A stretch of DNA of 64,000 bases, taken from NCBI RefSeq assembly GCF_000743575.1, contig NZ_JQGC01000001.1:310001-374000 (forward strand). The letters are read 5' to 3'. The DNA is from Devosia riboflavina (GTDB taxonomy: Bacteria > Pseudomonadota > Alphaproteobacteria > Rhizobiales > Devosiaceae). The notes beneath the pieces are model-generated. The model was not told the DNA's origin and searched no databases. It was given only the letters and a program-made list of their open reading frames with translations. Position numbers and translations under genes: made by a program. Positions 17,661-25,038 of the stretch are shown here, piece after piece (within the stretch, counting starts at the first letter, position 1; every line of letters starts with the position of its first letter).

Positions 17661-18161
17661 CTAGCCGCGGAGATAACGGCGCATGCAATAGAGCAGTGTT
17701 GCCCGCTCCTCGTTCTCTCGAATGTCGATCACGCGTCCGAAAAGGACGCGGTGAGTTGCTTCGTCGACGGCATTGGTCAGCTCGCATTCAAAACTCACCG
17801 AAGCATTCGCCAGCACGGGGACACCCGTAAGTCCGTCGCCCCATTCGCCATGTGCAAACCGGTCGCTGCTCGGCATCCTGCCACCAAAGACGTCCGATAT
17901 CTCTTCCTGACCCGGCATCAGCGTGTTGACGCAGAAATAGCGCGAGCCCTCAAAAGCCGGAAAAGACGAACTCCCGCGATTGATGCAGACGAGCAGTGTT
18001 GCGGGCGTATCGCTGACGCTGCAGACGGCCGAAGCCGTGAAGCCGAAGCGCTTGCCGCCAGACAGGGTGGTGACGACACTGACTGAGGTGCCGAGGCGCG
18101 ACATGCCGTTGCGATACGTGGCTTGGTCCACAATGTCGAAACGGTGATCCACCATGTTCAT
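17661..18161 (-). CDS. Flavin reductase family protein
   Basis: A 166-residue FMN-binding split-barrel protein of the HpaC/flavin:NADH reductase family (GMSRLGTSVSVVTT, FGFTASAVCSVSDTPATLLVCINR, YFCVNTL). These enzymes hand reduced flavin to an oxygen-using partner. The start at 18161 (MNMVDHRF) gives a family-like N-terminus. It lies between the core methionine synthase and the MTHFR-like gene. Because MesD systems need oxygen, a role in providing reduced flavin for methyl-donor chemistry is an attractive inference. Confidence 0.83.
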   Translation of the reverse strand: MNMVDHRFDIVDQATYRNGMSRLGTSVSVVTTLSGGKRFGFTASAVCSVSDTPATLLVCINRGSSSFPAFEGSRYFCVNTLMPGQEEISDVFGGRMPSSDRFAHGEWGDGLTGVPVLANASVSFECELTNAVDEATHRVLFGRVIDIRENEERATLLYCMRRYLRG

Positions 18162-18286
18162 GTTGGTCTCTCTGGTGCGCTGAGATGAACAAAAAACGAG
18201 GCGCACGGCGCGCGCCCTGTTCGTATTGGGCCGGTCCGACCATGCCGAAGAAGCCGGCACGGTCGACTGGATGGAGCCCGAAGGCG

Positions 18287-19315
18287 CTAGGCCGAGAGTT
18301 CCTTGCGGAGGATTTCAGCGCCTGCGCTCAAGGCATTCAGCTTGCCCGTCGCCACCGCGCGGGACAGCGGGGCCATGCCGCAATTGGTGCTGGGATAGAG
18401 TTTGTCCGCATCGACAAACTTCAGGGCCTTTCGCAGCGTATCGGCGACTTCTTCCGGCGTCTCGATGGTGTTGGACGCCACGTCAATGGCCCCGACCATG
18501 ACCTTCTTGCCGCGGATGAGCTCGATGAGATCCATCGGAACGTGCGAGTTGTGGCACTCGAGCGAAATCAGATCGATATTGGACTTTTGGAGCTTGGGGA
18601 AAGTCCGTTCATACTGCCGCCACTCGTCCCCGAGCGTCTTTTTCCAATCGGTATTGGCCTTGATGCCATAGCCATAGCAAATATGGACCGCCGTCTCGCA
18701 CTTGAGACCTTCGATCGCCCTTTCGAGGGTGGCAACGCCCCAGTCGTTCACCTCGTCGAAGAAGACGTTGAATGCCGGCTCGTCGAACTGGATAATATCG
18801 ACACCCGCCGCTTCCAGTTCCCTGGCTTCTTCGTTGACGATCTTGGCAAATTCCCAGGCCAGTTTCTCGCGGCTCTTGTAGTGTGCGTCATAGAGCGTAT
18901 CGATCATGGTCATCGGTCCTGGCAGGGCCCATTTGATGGGCTGGCTGGTCTGCTGACGCAGGAACTTGGCGTCCTCCACGAAAACCGATTTGGGGCGCGA
19001 GACGGCGCCAACGACAGTGGGCACGCTCGCATCGTAGCGATCGCGAATTCTGACGGTCTCGCGCTTCTCGAAATCGACGCCGTCGAGGTGCTCGATGAAC
19101 GTGGTGACGAAATGCTGGCGCGTCTGTTCGCCGTCGCTGACGATATCAATACCTGCCTGCCGTTGATCGGCGAGGGTCACGCGCAGGGCATCCTGCTTGC
19201 CCTCGATCAATTCCTCGCCCTGCAATTTCCAGGGCGACCAGAGTTTTTCGGGCTGAGCAAGCCAGGACGGCTTCGGCAGGCTGCCGGCAGTGGAGGTTGG
19301 CAAAAGTCTTTTCAT
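18287..19315 (-). CDS. mesD: Core methionine synthase (MesD type)
   Basis: A 342-residue protein equal to the C-terminal catalytic barrel of MetE, without the N-terminal folate-binding half. Zinc ligands can be assigned: His211 and Cys213 (VHICYG), Glu253 (SLECHNS) and Cys312 (STNCGM); FDEP at 177-180 is the homocysteine-side motif. Proteins of this type paired with DUF1852 are the MesD family, reported to make methionine in aerobic bacteria without methylfolate or cobalamin but requiring DUF1852 and oxygen. The start at 19315 has AAGG upstream. It follows mesX by 28 bases. Confidence 0.87.
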   Translation of the reverse strand: MKRLLPTSTAGSLPKPSWLAQPEKLWSPWKLQGEELIEGKQDALRVTLADQRQAGIDIVSDGEQTRQHFVTTFIEHLDGVDFEKRETVRIRDRYDASVPTVVGAVSRPKSVFVEDAKFLRQQTSQPIKWALPGPMTMIDTLYDAHYKSREKLAWEFAKIVNEEARELEAAGVDIIQFDEPAFNVFFDEVNDWGVATLERAIEGLKCETAVHICYGYGIKANTDWKKTLGDEWRQYERTFPKLQKSNIDLISLECHNSHVPMDLIELIRGKKVMVGAIDVASNTIETPEEVADTLRKALKFVDADKLYPSTNCGMAPLSRAVATGKLNALSAGAEILRKELSA

Positions 19316-19343
19316 GATAGGCGACCTTGTCGTCGTGGTTGTC

Positions 19344-20327
19344 TTAGGCGGCGTAATTGGCGGACCACTGATCAAGCACGGACTTGTAGGGCTTGATGAA
19401 GTGTTCCTCGGCGAACTTGCCCTGCTCGACGGCCAACCGGCTTCGTTCTTCCCGGTCATAGACGACGCGAGTGAGCGAATAATCCTGGTGCTTCAGATCC
19501 GGCTGGTAAATCGCCCCTGCCGCCGAATTGGCATTGTAGATTTCCGGCCGGTAGATTTTCTGGAACGTCTCCATCGTACTGATGGTGCTGATCAACTCGA
19601 GATTGGTGTAGTCGCCCAGCAGGTCGCCAATGAAGTAAAAGGCCAGTGGGGCCACGCTGTTTGGCGGCATGAAGTAGCGAACCTGCATCCCCATTTTCGC
19701 AAAATACTGATCGGTCGATGAAAAATCGTCCTGCTTGTATTCGATGCCCATGACGGGGTGCTGATTTTCAGTCCGCTGATACGTCTTGCTGCTCGACGCG
19801 CTGATGCAAATAACAGGCAGCTTGCTGAAGTTCGCCTTGTAGGCATCCGACGTCAGGAAAGCCTTGAACAGCTTTCCATGCAGGTCACCGAAGCTCTCCG
19901 GAATGCTGAATTTGGCCTGGTTTTTATTATGTTCGGGCAGCACCACACTGAAGTCGTAGTCACGCACATAAGACGAGAAATTGTTCCCGACAATGCCTTC
20001 GATGCGGTCGTTCGTCTTCCTGTCGACGATGTTGGTCTTTAGGATTTCAATCAACGGAAAGGCATCGCCATTGCCTTCGGCACCAAAGTTCAGCTCGACG
20101 GAAATGATATCGAGCTCGACCGAGTAGCGGTCGCCCTTGGGGTTATCCCAATGCGCCAAGGCGTTGAAACGATTGTCGATCATTCTCAAGGCGTTGCGCA
20201 GGTTTTCCTGGCGGCTCTCTCCCCTCGCCAGATTGGCAAAGTTGGTCGTGATCCGCGTATTTTCAGAGGGCTTGTAGTCCTCGTCGAAGGCAACGCTCTT
20301 GATTGCGAATTTCAGGCCTTTGGTCAT
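19344..20327 (-). CDS. mesX: DUF1852 protein, MesD partner (MesX)
   Basis: A 327-residue DUF1852 protein with the N-terminus MTKGLKFAIKSVAFDEDY and a conserved ENTRITTNFANLARGESRQENLRNALRMI stretch. The family is known as the obligatory partner of MesD; its chemistry is undescribed. It has no signal peptide or membrane helix, so it is cytoplasmic. The ATG at 20327 was chosen because everything upstream lacks family character. It is the first large gene after the cobalamin riboswitch, so it is predicted to be off when vitamin B12 is plentiful. Confidence 0.88.
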   Translation of the reverse strand: MTKGLKFAIKSVAFDEDYKPSENTRITTNFANLARGESRQENLRNALRMIDNRFNALAHWDNPKGDRYSVELDIISVELNFGAEGNGDAFPLIEILKTNIVDRKTNDRIEGIVGNNFSSYVRDYDFSVVLPEHNKNQAKFSIPESFGDLHGKLFKAFLTSDAYKANFSKLPVICISASSSKTYQRTENQHPVMGIEYKQDDFSSTDQYFAKMGMQVRYFMPPNSVAPLAFYFIGDLLGDYTNLELISTISTMETFQKIYRPEIYNANSAAGAIYQPDLKHQDYSLTRVVYDREERSRLAVEQGKFAEEHFIKPYKSVLDQWSANYAA

Positions 20328-20361
20328 TTTGGTTTGGCGCTCTGTTGTCGTTCTTGGTGTT

Positions 20362-20484
20362 TCAGGCGGCGGTCTTGACGGCGGTGCGTCTGGACAGCGC
20401 GCGGTCCTCGCCGAGGCACGAAGTGCACCCGAAACCGGCGGATGGCATGCCAAGGATGCCGACTGGAATTTTACTCTGAGACAT
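20362..20484 (-). CDS. Possible 40-residue leader ORF
   Basis: A short open frame between riboswitch and mesX, beginning MSQSKIPVGILGMPSAG, with a CTSC motif and a basic end (SRRTAVKTAA). It ends 34 bases before the mesX start. A G-rich stretch (GGGG) sits five bases before its ATG. It could be a real small protein, a leader that couples riboswitch state to mesX translation, or chance. No family is recognised. Confidence 0.3.
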   Translation of the reverse strand: MSQSKIPVGILGMPSAGFGCTSCLGEDRALSRRTAVKTAA

Positions 20485-20594
20485 GTGTGCCCCAATGTGT
20501 TGGAGGCATGGGTTCAGTGAACGCATAGCAAGCCAGGCCGCAAAGCAGCCCATGCTACGGCACACCAGGACACCCCGCCCGTGGACGTTATTTC

Positions 20595-20786
20595 GCCTAA
20601 GGCAGGTCTCCTGGCTCACGGATCATCGCCTCCGTCCGTCTTCCCGGGGGCTACCCCAGTGACATGGTGGACATCAGCTCGCCGCTTACAGTTGCGGGGG
20701 CAGCGCCGGCTTTCCCGAACGAGACGGGGCACCGACTTCCCTCTTAGCCCCCGTGCGTTGCAGGCAACGACAGGGGAACCTAGGCA
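20595..20786 (-). ncRNA. Cobalamin riboswitch
   Basis: On the minus strand the conserved elements appear in order: GGTTCCCCTG near the 5' end, GGGAAGTCGGTG, the core GCTGCCCCCGCAACTGTAAG (20682-20704), then the B12 box GAGCCAGGAGACCTGCC (20601-20617). The ends GCCTAGG (20779-20785) and CCTTAGGC (20595-20602) can form the closing P1 stem. It lies about 270 bases upstream of mesX on the same strand, so B12 should switch off the B12-independent methionine synthase. Confidence 0.93.
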
Positions 20787-20826
20787 GCCTCACTTTCCCG
20801 CACCTGCCACACGGAGTCAATAGCAC

Positions 20827-20849
20827 ATAAAGATATCTTTATATCTTTA
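20827..20849. promoter_or_regulatory. AT-rich palindrome and tandem repeats upstream of riboswitch
   Basis: ATAAAGATATCTTTAT (20827-20842) is a perfect 16-bp palindrome, and ATATCTTT is repeated in tandem at 8-bp spacing (20833 and 20841). It sits just upstream of the riboswitch on the minus strand and is also in the region before the plus-strand aldo/keto reductase. AT-rich palindromes of this type precede methionine genes controlled by ArsR-type SAH-responsive regulators in Proteobacteria; that assignment here is inference. Confidence 0.5.
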
Positions 20850-20999
20850 CATCATCCGGGCAACGCCGATCTTCTGAAAGCTCCGGTTGCTCGCAGTTTG
20901 CTATCGCATTTCGGCATAGCACCATCGAATAAGTCTATTTGCCAATCGGTGGGCGCGACGCGCATGGTTGAGGCAAGGGAGACTTACTAGGACATCGCC

Positions 21000-22022
21000 G
21001 TGCACTACCCTCGCTTTGGCCAGACTGGCCTGAAGACGTCATCGCTTTGCCTCGGGACCATGGGCATCGGCTCTTCCAAATGGAAGGGCTGGGTGCTGGA
21101 CGAGGACCGCTCGGTACCCATCCTCAAGGCCGCGCTCGATGCCGGCATCAACTTTTTCGATATGGCGGATTGGTACTCGACCGGGCTCAACGAGCGGGTG
21201 GTCGGTCGCACCCTGCTGTCGATGACCGAGCGCGAAAAGCTGGTGCTGGCCACCAAGGCCTTCTACCCGATGAGCGACGATGCCAATGATCGCGGCCTAT
21301 CGCGAAAACACCTGATGGCCTCCATCGACCGCTCGCTGGCCCAGATGGGCACTGACTATGTCGACCTCTACGTCATCCATGCCTTCGATCCGGAAACCCC
21401 GATCGAGGAAACCATGCGGGCCCTGCATGACATCGTGGTTTCCGGCAAGGCCCGCTATATCGGCGCGTCCACGATGTATGCTTGGCAATTCGCCAAGATG
21501 AACCATGTCGCCGAGCAGAAGGGCTGGACCCGTTTCGTCAACATGCAGTGCCAGTATTCGCTGCTCTACCGCGAGGAAGAGCGCGAAATGATGCCCTATT
21601 GCCAGGATGAGGGCATTGCGGTCACCACCTTCTCGCCGCTGGCGCGCGGTTACCTCGCCGGTGGCGGCACCCCCGGCAGGGCGGCGTTTGACCCCTATCT
21701 CGACTGGTTTGGCGACGCCATCGACCAGGAGATCGCCGCGCGCGTCAACCAGGTCGCCCGCCAGCGCGGCGTGCCGCCCAGCCAGGTCGCGCAAGCCTGG
21801 GTGATAGGCTCGGGCAACAGCTCTGTGCCATTGGTCGGTGCGGAAAGCCCCGAACAACTCATGGTGGCCATTGCCGCCCTCACGTTCGAATTGTCGGCCG
21901 AAGAGCGAGCCTTTCTCGAAGAGCCGTACCGGCCGCGCGACGTGATCAACGACTATAACCCCATCCGTCGCGCCCGCGGCCCGGCACCCGCCCCGGCGCC
22001 TGCCCTCGCTGCTATTTCCTGA
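21000..22022 (+). CDS. Aldo/keto reductase
   Basis: A 340-residue aldo/keto reductase. The barrel start (YPRFGQTGLKTSSLCLGTMGIG) is followed by the catalytic Asp/Tyr segment FDMADWYSTG, a Lys in LATKAF and the His of VDLYVIHAFD. It is NADPH-linked by family and reduces or oxidises sugar-like carbonyls. It starts with GTG at 21000 after AGGA. It is the first gene of a long plus-strand operon, 21 bases before the Fae homologue. The Ala/Pro-rich tail (PAPAPAPALA) is unusual but short. Confidence 0.85.
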   Translation: MHYPRFGQTGLKTSSLCLGTMGIGSSKWKGWVLDEDRSVPILKAALDAGINFFDMADWYSTGLNERVVGRTLLSMTEREKLVLATKAFYPMSDDANDRGLSRKHLMASIDRSLAQMGTDYVDLYVIHAFDPETPIEETMRALHDIVVSGKARYIGASTMYAWQFAKMNHVAEQKGWTRFVNMQCQYSLLYREEEREMMPYCQDEGIAVTTFSPLARGYLAGGGTPGRAAFDPYLDWFGDAIDQEIAARVNQVARQRGVPPSQVAQAWVIGSGNSSVPLVGAESPEQLMVAIAALTFELSAEERAFLEEPYRPRDVINDYNPIRRARGPAPAPAPALAAIS

Positions 22023-22043
22023 TCCCTATTCCCGGAGACAACC

Positions 22044-22550
22044 ATGCTGTTCATCGGTGAAGGCTTTGAAGGCTCCGGCCCGAACGCTGCCCATATCAAT
22101 CTCTATATCGGCCCCAAGAGCGGCCCCATTTCCGGCGCCGTCGCGACTGCCGCGGCCAGCCCCGGTCCTGGTCACCTGCCATTCCAGACCATCCTCAAGC
22201 CCAACCTGCCGGCCAAGCCGGTGACCCTGTTCATCGCCAAGGCGGTGTTGCAGCCGGGCACGCACGAGACGATGACCTGGGGGCCGGCCCAGGCTGGTGT
22301 GGCGGCGGGCATCACTGGCGCATTGCTGGACGGCACCCTGCCGCCGGAGGCGGAGGATGACTGGCTTGCCATCGCCGCCGTCTGGGTCAATCCGGCCGCC
22401 GACAGCGCCGAAGAGGTCTATGCCAACAACAAGGCGGCGACCTACATGGCCGCCAAGCGCTCGTTGATCAAGCAGTGGCCCAGCCGCGACGAATTGCGGG
22501 CAGGACTTGCCACCATTGGCAATCCGTTCTTCACGCCAAAGGTTGCCTGA
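22044..22550 (+). CDS. Formaldehyde-activating enzyme (Fae) family protein
   Basis: A 168-residue protein matching Fae along its length. The N-terminal GEGFEGSGPNAAHINLYIGP carries the conserved catalytic His (His17) of the A-H-I-x-L motif. NLPAKPVTLFIAKA, the MTWGPAQAGVAAGI segment and YANNKAATYMAAKRSL match further family blocks. Fae joins formaldehyde to tetrahydromethanopterin in methylotrophs. No methanopterin pathway gene is in this window, and the protein sits between aldehyde-converting enzymes, so it may trap another small aldehyde or formaldehyde freed by this pathway. It starts behind CCCGGAG. Confidence 0.85.
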   Translation: MLFIGEGFEGSGPNAAHINLYIGPKSGPISGAVATAAASPGPGHLPFQTILKPNLPAKPVTLFIAKAVLQPGTHETMTWGPAQAGVAAGITGALLDGTLPPEAEDDWLAIAAVWVNPAADSAEEVYANNKAATYMAAKRSLIKQWPSRDELRAGLATIGNPFFTPKVA

Positions 22551-22552
22551 AC

Positions 22553-23998
22553 ATGCAACTGGTAGAACGGCAGGCGCTGATCGGCGGCAACTGGGCGGAC
22601 GCGACGAGCGGCAAGCGCTTCGCCGTGCTCAACCCCGCCAGTGGAAGCGAAATCGCCGCCGTGCCCGATTGCGGCCCAGCCGAGGCGCAGGCCGCGCTCA
22701 AGGCAGCGGCGACCGCATTCCAGAGCTGGCGCCAAACCACCGCGGCCCAGCGCTCGACCGTATTGCGCAAATGGGCCGAGCTGATGCTGGCCAATCAGGA
22801 TGAGCTGGCGCGCCTGCTGACCGCCGAGCAGGGCAAGCCCCTCTCAGAGGCCAAGGGCGAGGTTGCCTATGCTGCCGGATTTCTCACCTGGTTCGCCGAC
22901 GAAGGCCGCCGGGCCCACGGTGGCGTCGTGCCCAGTCATCGCGCCGATGCGCGCATCGTTGTCATGAAAGAGCCGGTGGGTGTGGTCGCGGCCGTGACGC
23001 CGTGGAACTTTCCACTGGCCATGATCACCCGCAAAATTGGCCCGGCTTTGGCCGCTGGCTGCACCATCGTCATCAAACCCGCCGAGGATACGCCGCTATC
23101 GGCACTGGCACTGGCGCGACTGGGCGAAGCGGCGGGTGTCCCCGCCGGCGTCGTCAGCGTCGTCACCACACGATCGCCCGCCGACGTGGTCGGCGTCTGG
23201 ATGGCGAGCCCCCTCGTGCGCAAGCTGAGCTTCACCGGCTCGACCAACACCGGCAAACTGCTGATGCGGCAGGCGGCCGATACGGTCAAGCGGCTTAGCC
23301 TCGAACTGGGCGGCAACGCGCCGCTGATCGTCTTCGACGATGCCGATATCGAAGTGGCGGTGCGGGGCACCATCGCGTCGAAATTCCGCAATACCGGCCA
23401 GACCTGCGTCTGCGCCAACCGTATCCTCGTCGAGGATGGCATTTACGATCGCTATGCTGCGGCGCTGGCCGAGGCCGTCGCCGCCCTAAAAGTCGCGCCC
23501 GGCGAAGAAGACGGCGCCGCGCAGGGACCACTGATCAACCAGCCGGCGCTCGACAAGGTCGAGCGGCATGTTGCAGATGCCACCGCCAAGGGCGCCACCG
23601 TGCTGACGGGTGGCAAGGCTCATGCGCGCGGCGGGCTGTTCTATGCACCGACCGTGCTCACCGGCATGACGAGCGACATGGCCCTGGCCAGCGAAGAAAC
23701 CTTCGGCCCGGTCGCCGGACTCTTCCGCTTCGAGGGCGAAGCCGAAGCCATTGCCCTGGCCAATGCCACCGAAACCGGGCTCTCGGCCTATTTCTTCACC
23801 CGCGATCTGGCTCGCGCCTGGCGGGTGGCAGCCGCGCTCGAGGCGGGCATGGTGGGCATCAATGAAGGGGTCATTTCCACCGAGGTCGCGCCCTTTGGCG
23901 GCATCAAGCAATCGGGCCTGGGGCGCGAGGGCGCCAGCGAAGGGCTCGATGAATATCTGGAGAGCAAATACGTGCTGTTCGGGGGGCTTTCGGCGTAA
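22553..23998 (+). CDS. Aldehyde dehydrogenase (succinate-semialdehyde type)
   Basis: A 481-residue NAD(P)-dependent aldehyde dehydrogenase, full length. The active site is complete: Glu251 in LELGGNAPL and Cys285 in NTGQTCVCANR; PWNFP lies at 150-154. It most resembles GabD-type semialdehyde dehydrogenases, but the family is promiscuous. It begins two bases after the Fae-like gene stops and is followed two bases later by a LysR gene, so it is tightly co-transcribed. Confidence 0.88.
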   Translation: MQLVERQALIGGNWADATSGKRFAVLNPASGSEIAAVPDCGPAEAQAALKAAATAFQSWRQTTAAQRSTVLRKWAELMLANQDELARLLTAEQGKPLSEAKGEVAYAAGFLTWFADEGRRAHGGVVPSHRADARIVVMKEPVGVVAAVTPWNFPLAMITRKIGPALAAGCTIVIKPAEDTPLSALALARLGEAAGVPAGVVSVVTTRSPADVVGVWMASPLVRKLSFTGSTNTGKLLMRQAADTVKRLSLELGGNAPLIVFDDADIEVAVRGTIASKFRNTGQTCVCANRILVEDGIYDRYAAALAEAVAALKVAPGEEDGAAQGPLINQPALDKVERHVADATAKGATVLTGGKAHARGGLFYAPTVLTGMTSDMALASEETFGPVAGLFRFEGEAEAIALANATETGLSAYFFTRDLARAWRVAAALEAGMVGINEGVISTEVAPFGGIKQSGLGREGASEGLDEYLESKYVLFGGLSA

Positions 23999-24000
23999 TC

Positions 24001-25038
24001 ATGGAGGCGCGTTCCCCCCAGCCCAGGAAGGATCCAGCCATGGATCGCCGCCGCCTCCCTCTCAACGCCTTGCGGGCCTTCGAGGCCGTCGCCCACTTCG
24101 GCAGCTTCACGGCGGCGGCCGCTGCCCTCAACATCGCCCAGAGCGCGCTTTCCCGCCATGTCATTTCGCTGGAGGACGGCCTCGGTCGCAAGCTCTTCGA
24201 ACGCGGACACAAGTCGATCGCGTTGACCGAAGACGGACAGACGCTGCTGGCGGGCGTGGCGCGCGGCTTCGACCGGATCGAGCAAGCGATCGACGCCGTC
24301 AGCGCCCCCGATGGCCAGCGTCAGCGACGCCTGCGCATCAACCTGCCGCCCAGCTTTGCCATGAAGCTCACCATTCCCCTGCTGACCGATTTCCGGCGCA
24401 GCTTTCCCGATGTCGTGCTCGATGTCTCGACCCCTTATGGCGGGCCGGACAAGGAGTTCGATATTGCCGTGGTTTATGATCGTCCGTCGGTGGACGAGTG
24501 GATTACCGACCTGCTCTGGGAGGAGCGGCCTACGATCCTCTGCCACCCGGACCTGGTGAGCAGCGGCAGCTTGGACTTGCGGCGCCTGGTGGCGGAAAAC
24601 GAGATCGTCCACGTCAAGATCGTCGACACCGAGCCCTACCACACCTGGCAGGGCTTCATGCGCCAGAACGGATTCGGCGAAGTCTCGGTGGCGCGCGGCC
24701 TCACCTTCGACAGTGCCAGCCTGGCGGTGCAATACGCACTCTCCGGACAGGGGCTCGCCCTGGTCGATCCTGTGCTGTTCCACGACGATATCGTGGGCGG
24801 GCGTCTCGTCGTCCCGGTCGCCGCCGAGCACTACGAGGGCTTCGGCTACTACCTCAAGATCGATGCGGAGGGATTGGGCGATCCGCTGATCTCGGCCTTC
24901 CGCTCCTGGCTCATCAGCCGCTTCAGAAATCGCAATGGAAACGACGGCGAAAAGCCCGTCCTGCGCGTGGTCCGATCCAACTCGGACCTATCAACCGTCA
25001 TGGAGGAGAACAAGCATGACCGAACTGAAAACCAATAG
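24001..25038 (+). CDS. LysR family regulator inside the catabolic operon
   Basis: Up to 345 residues, with an N-terminal winged helix-turn-helix (GSFTAAAAALNIAQSALSRHV) and an effector-binding domain. The ATG at 24040 with GGAAGGA upstream is the better-supported start; the ATG at 24001 adds 13 residues. Its end overlaps the binding-protein gene by 23 bases. A regulator in the middle of the operon it probably controls would be autoregulated with its enzymes; the effector is likely a substrate or product of the pathway. Confidence 0.85.
   Translation: MEARSPQPRKDPAMDRRRLPLNALRAFEAVAHFGSFTAAAAALNIAQSALSRHVISLEDGLGRKLFERGHKSIALTEDGQTLLAGVARGFDRIEQAIDAVSAPDGQRQRRLRINLPPSFAMKLTIPLLTDFRRSFPDVVLDVSTPYGGPDKEFDIAVVYDRPSVDEWITDLLWEERPTILCHPDLVSSGSLDLRRLVAENEIVHVKIVDTEPYHTWQGFMRQNGFGEVSVARGLTFDSASLAVQYALSGQGLALVDPVLFHDDIVGGRLVVPVAAEHYEGFGYYLKIDAEGLGDPLISAFRSWLISRFRNRNGNDGEKPVLRVVRSNSDLSTVMEENKHDRTENQ

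Noticed and set aside
20820..20850. Considered as a plain promoter -10 region for the aldo/keto reductase
   Set aside because: The perfect palindrome and tandem repeats fit an operator better, although it may also overlap promoter elements.
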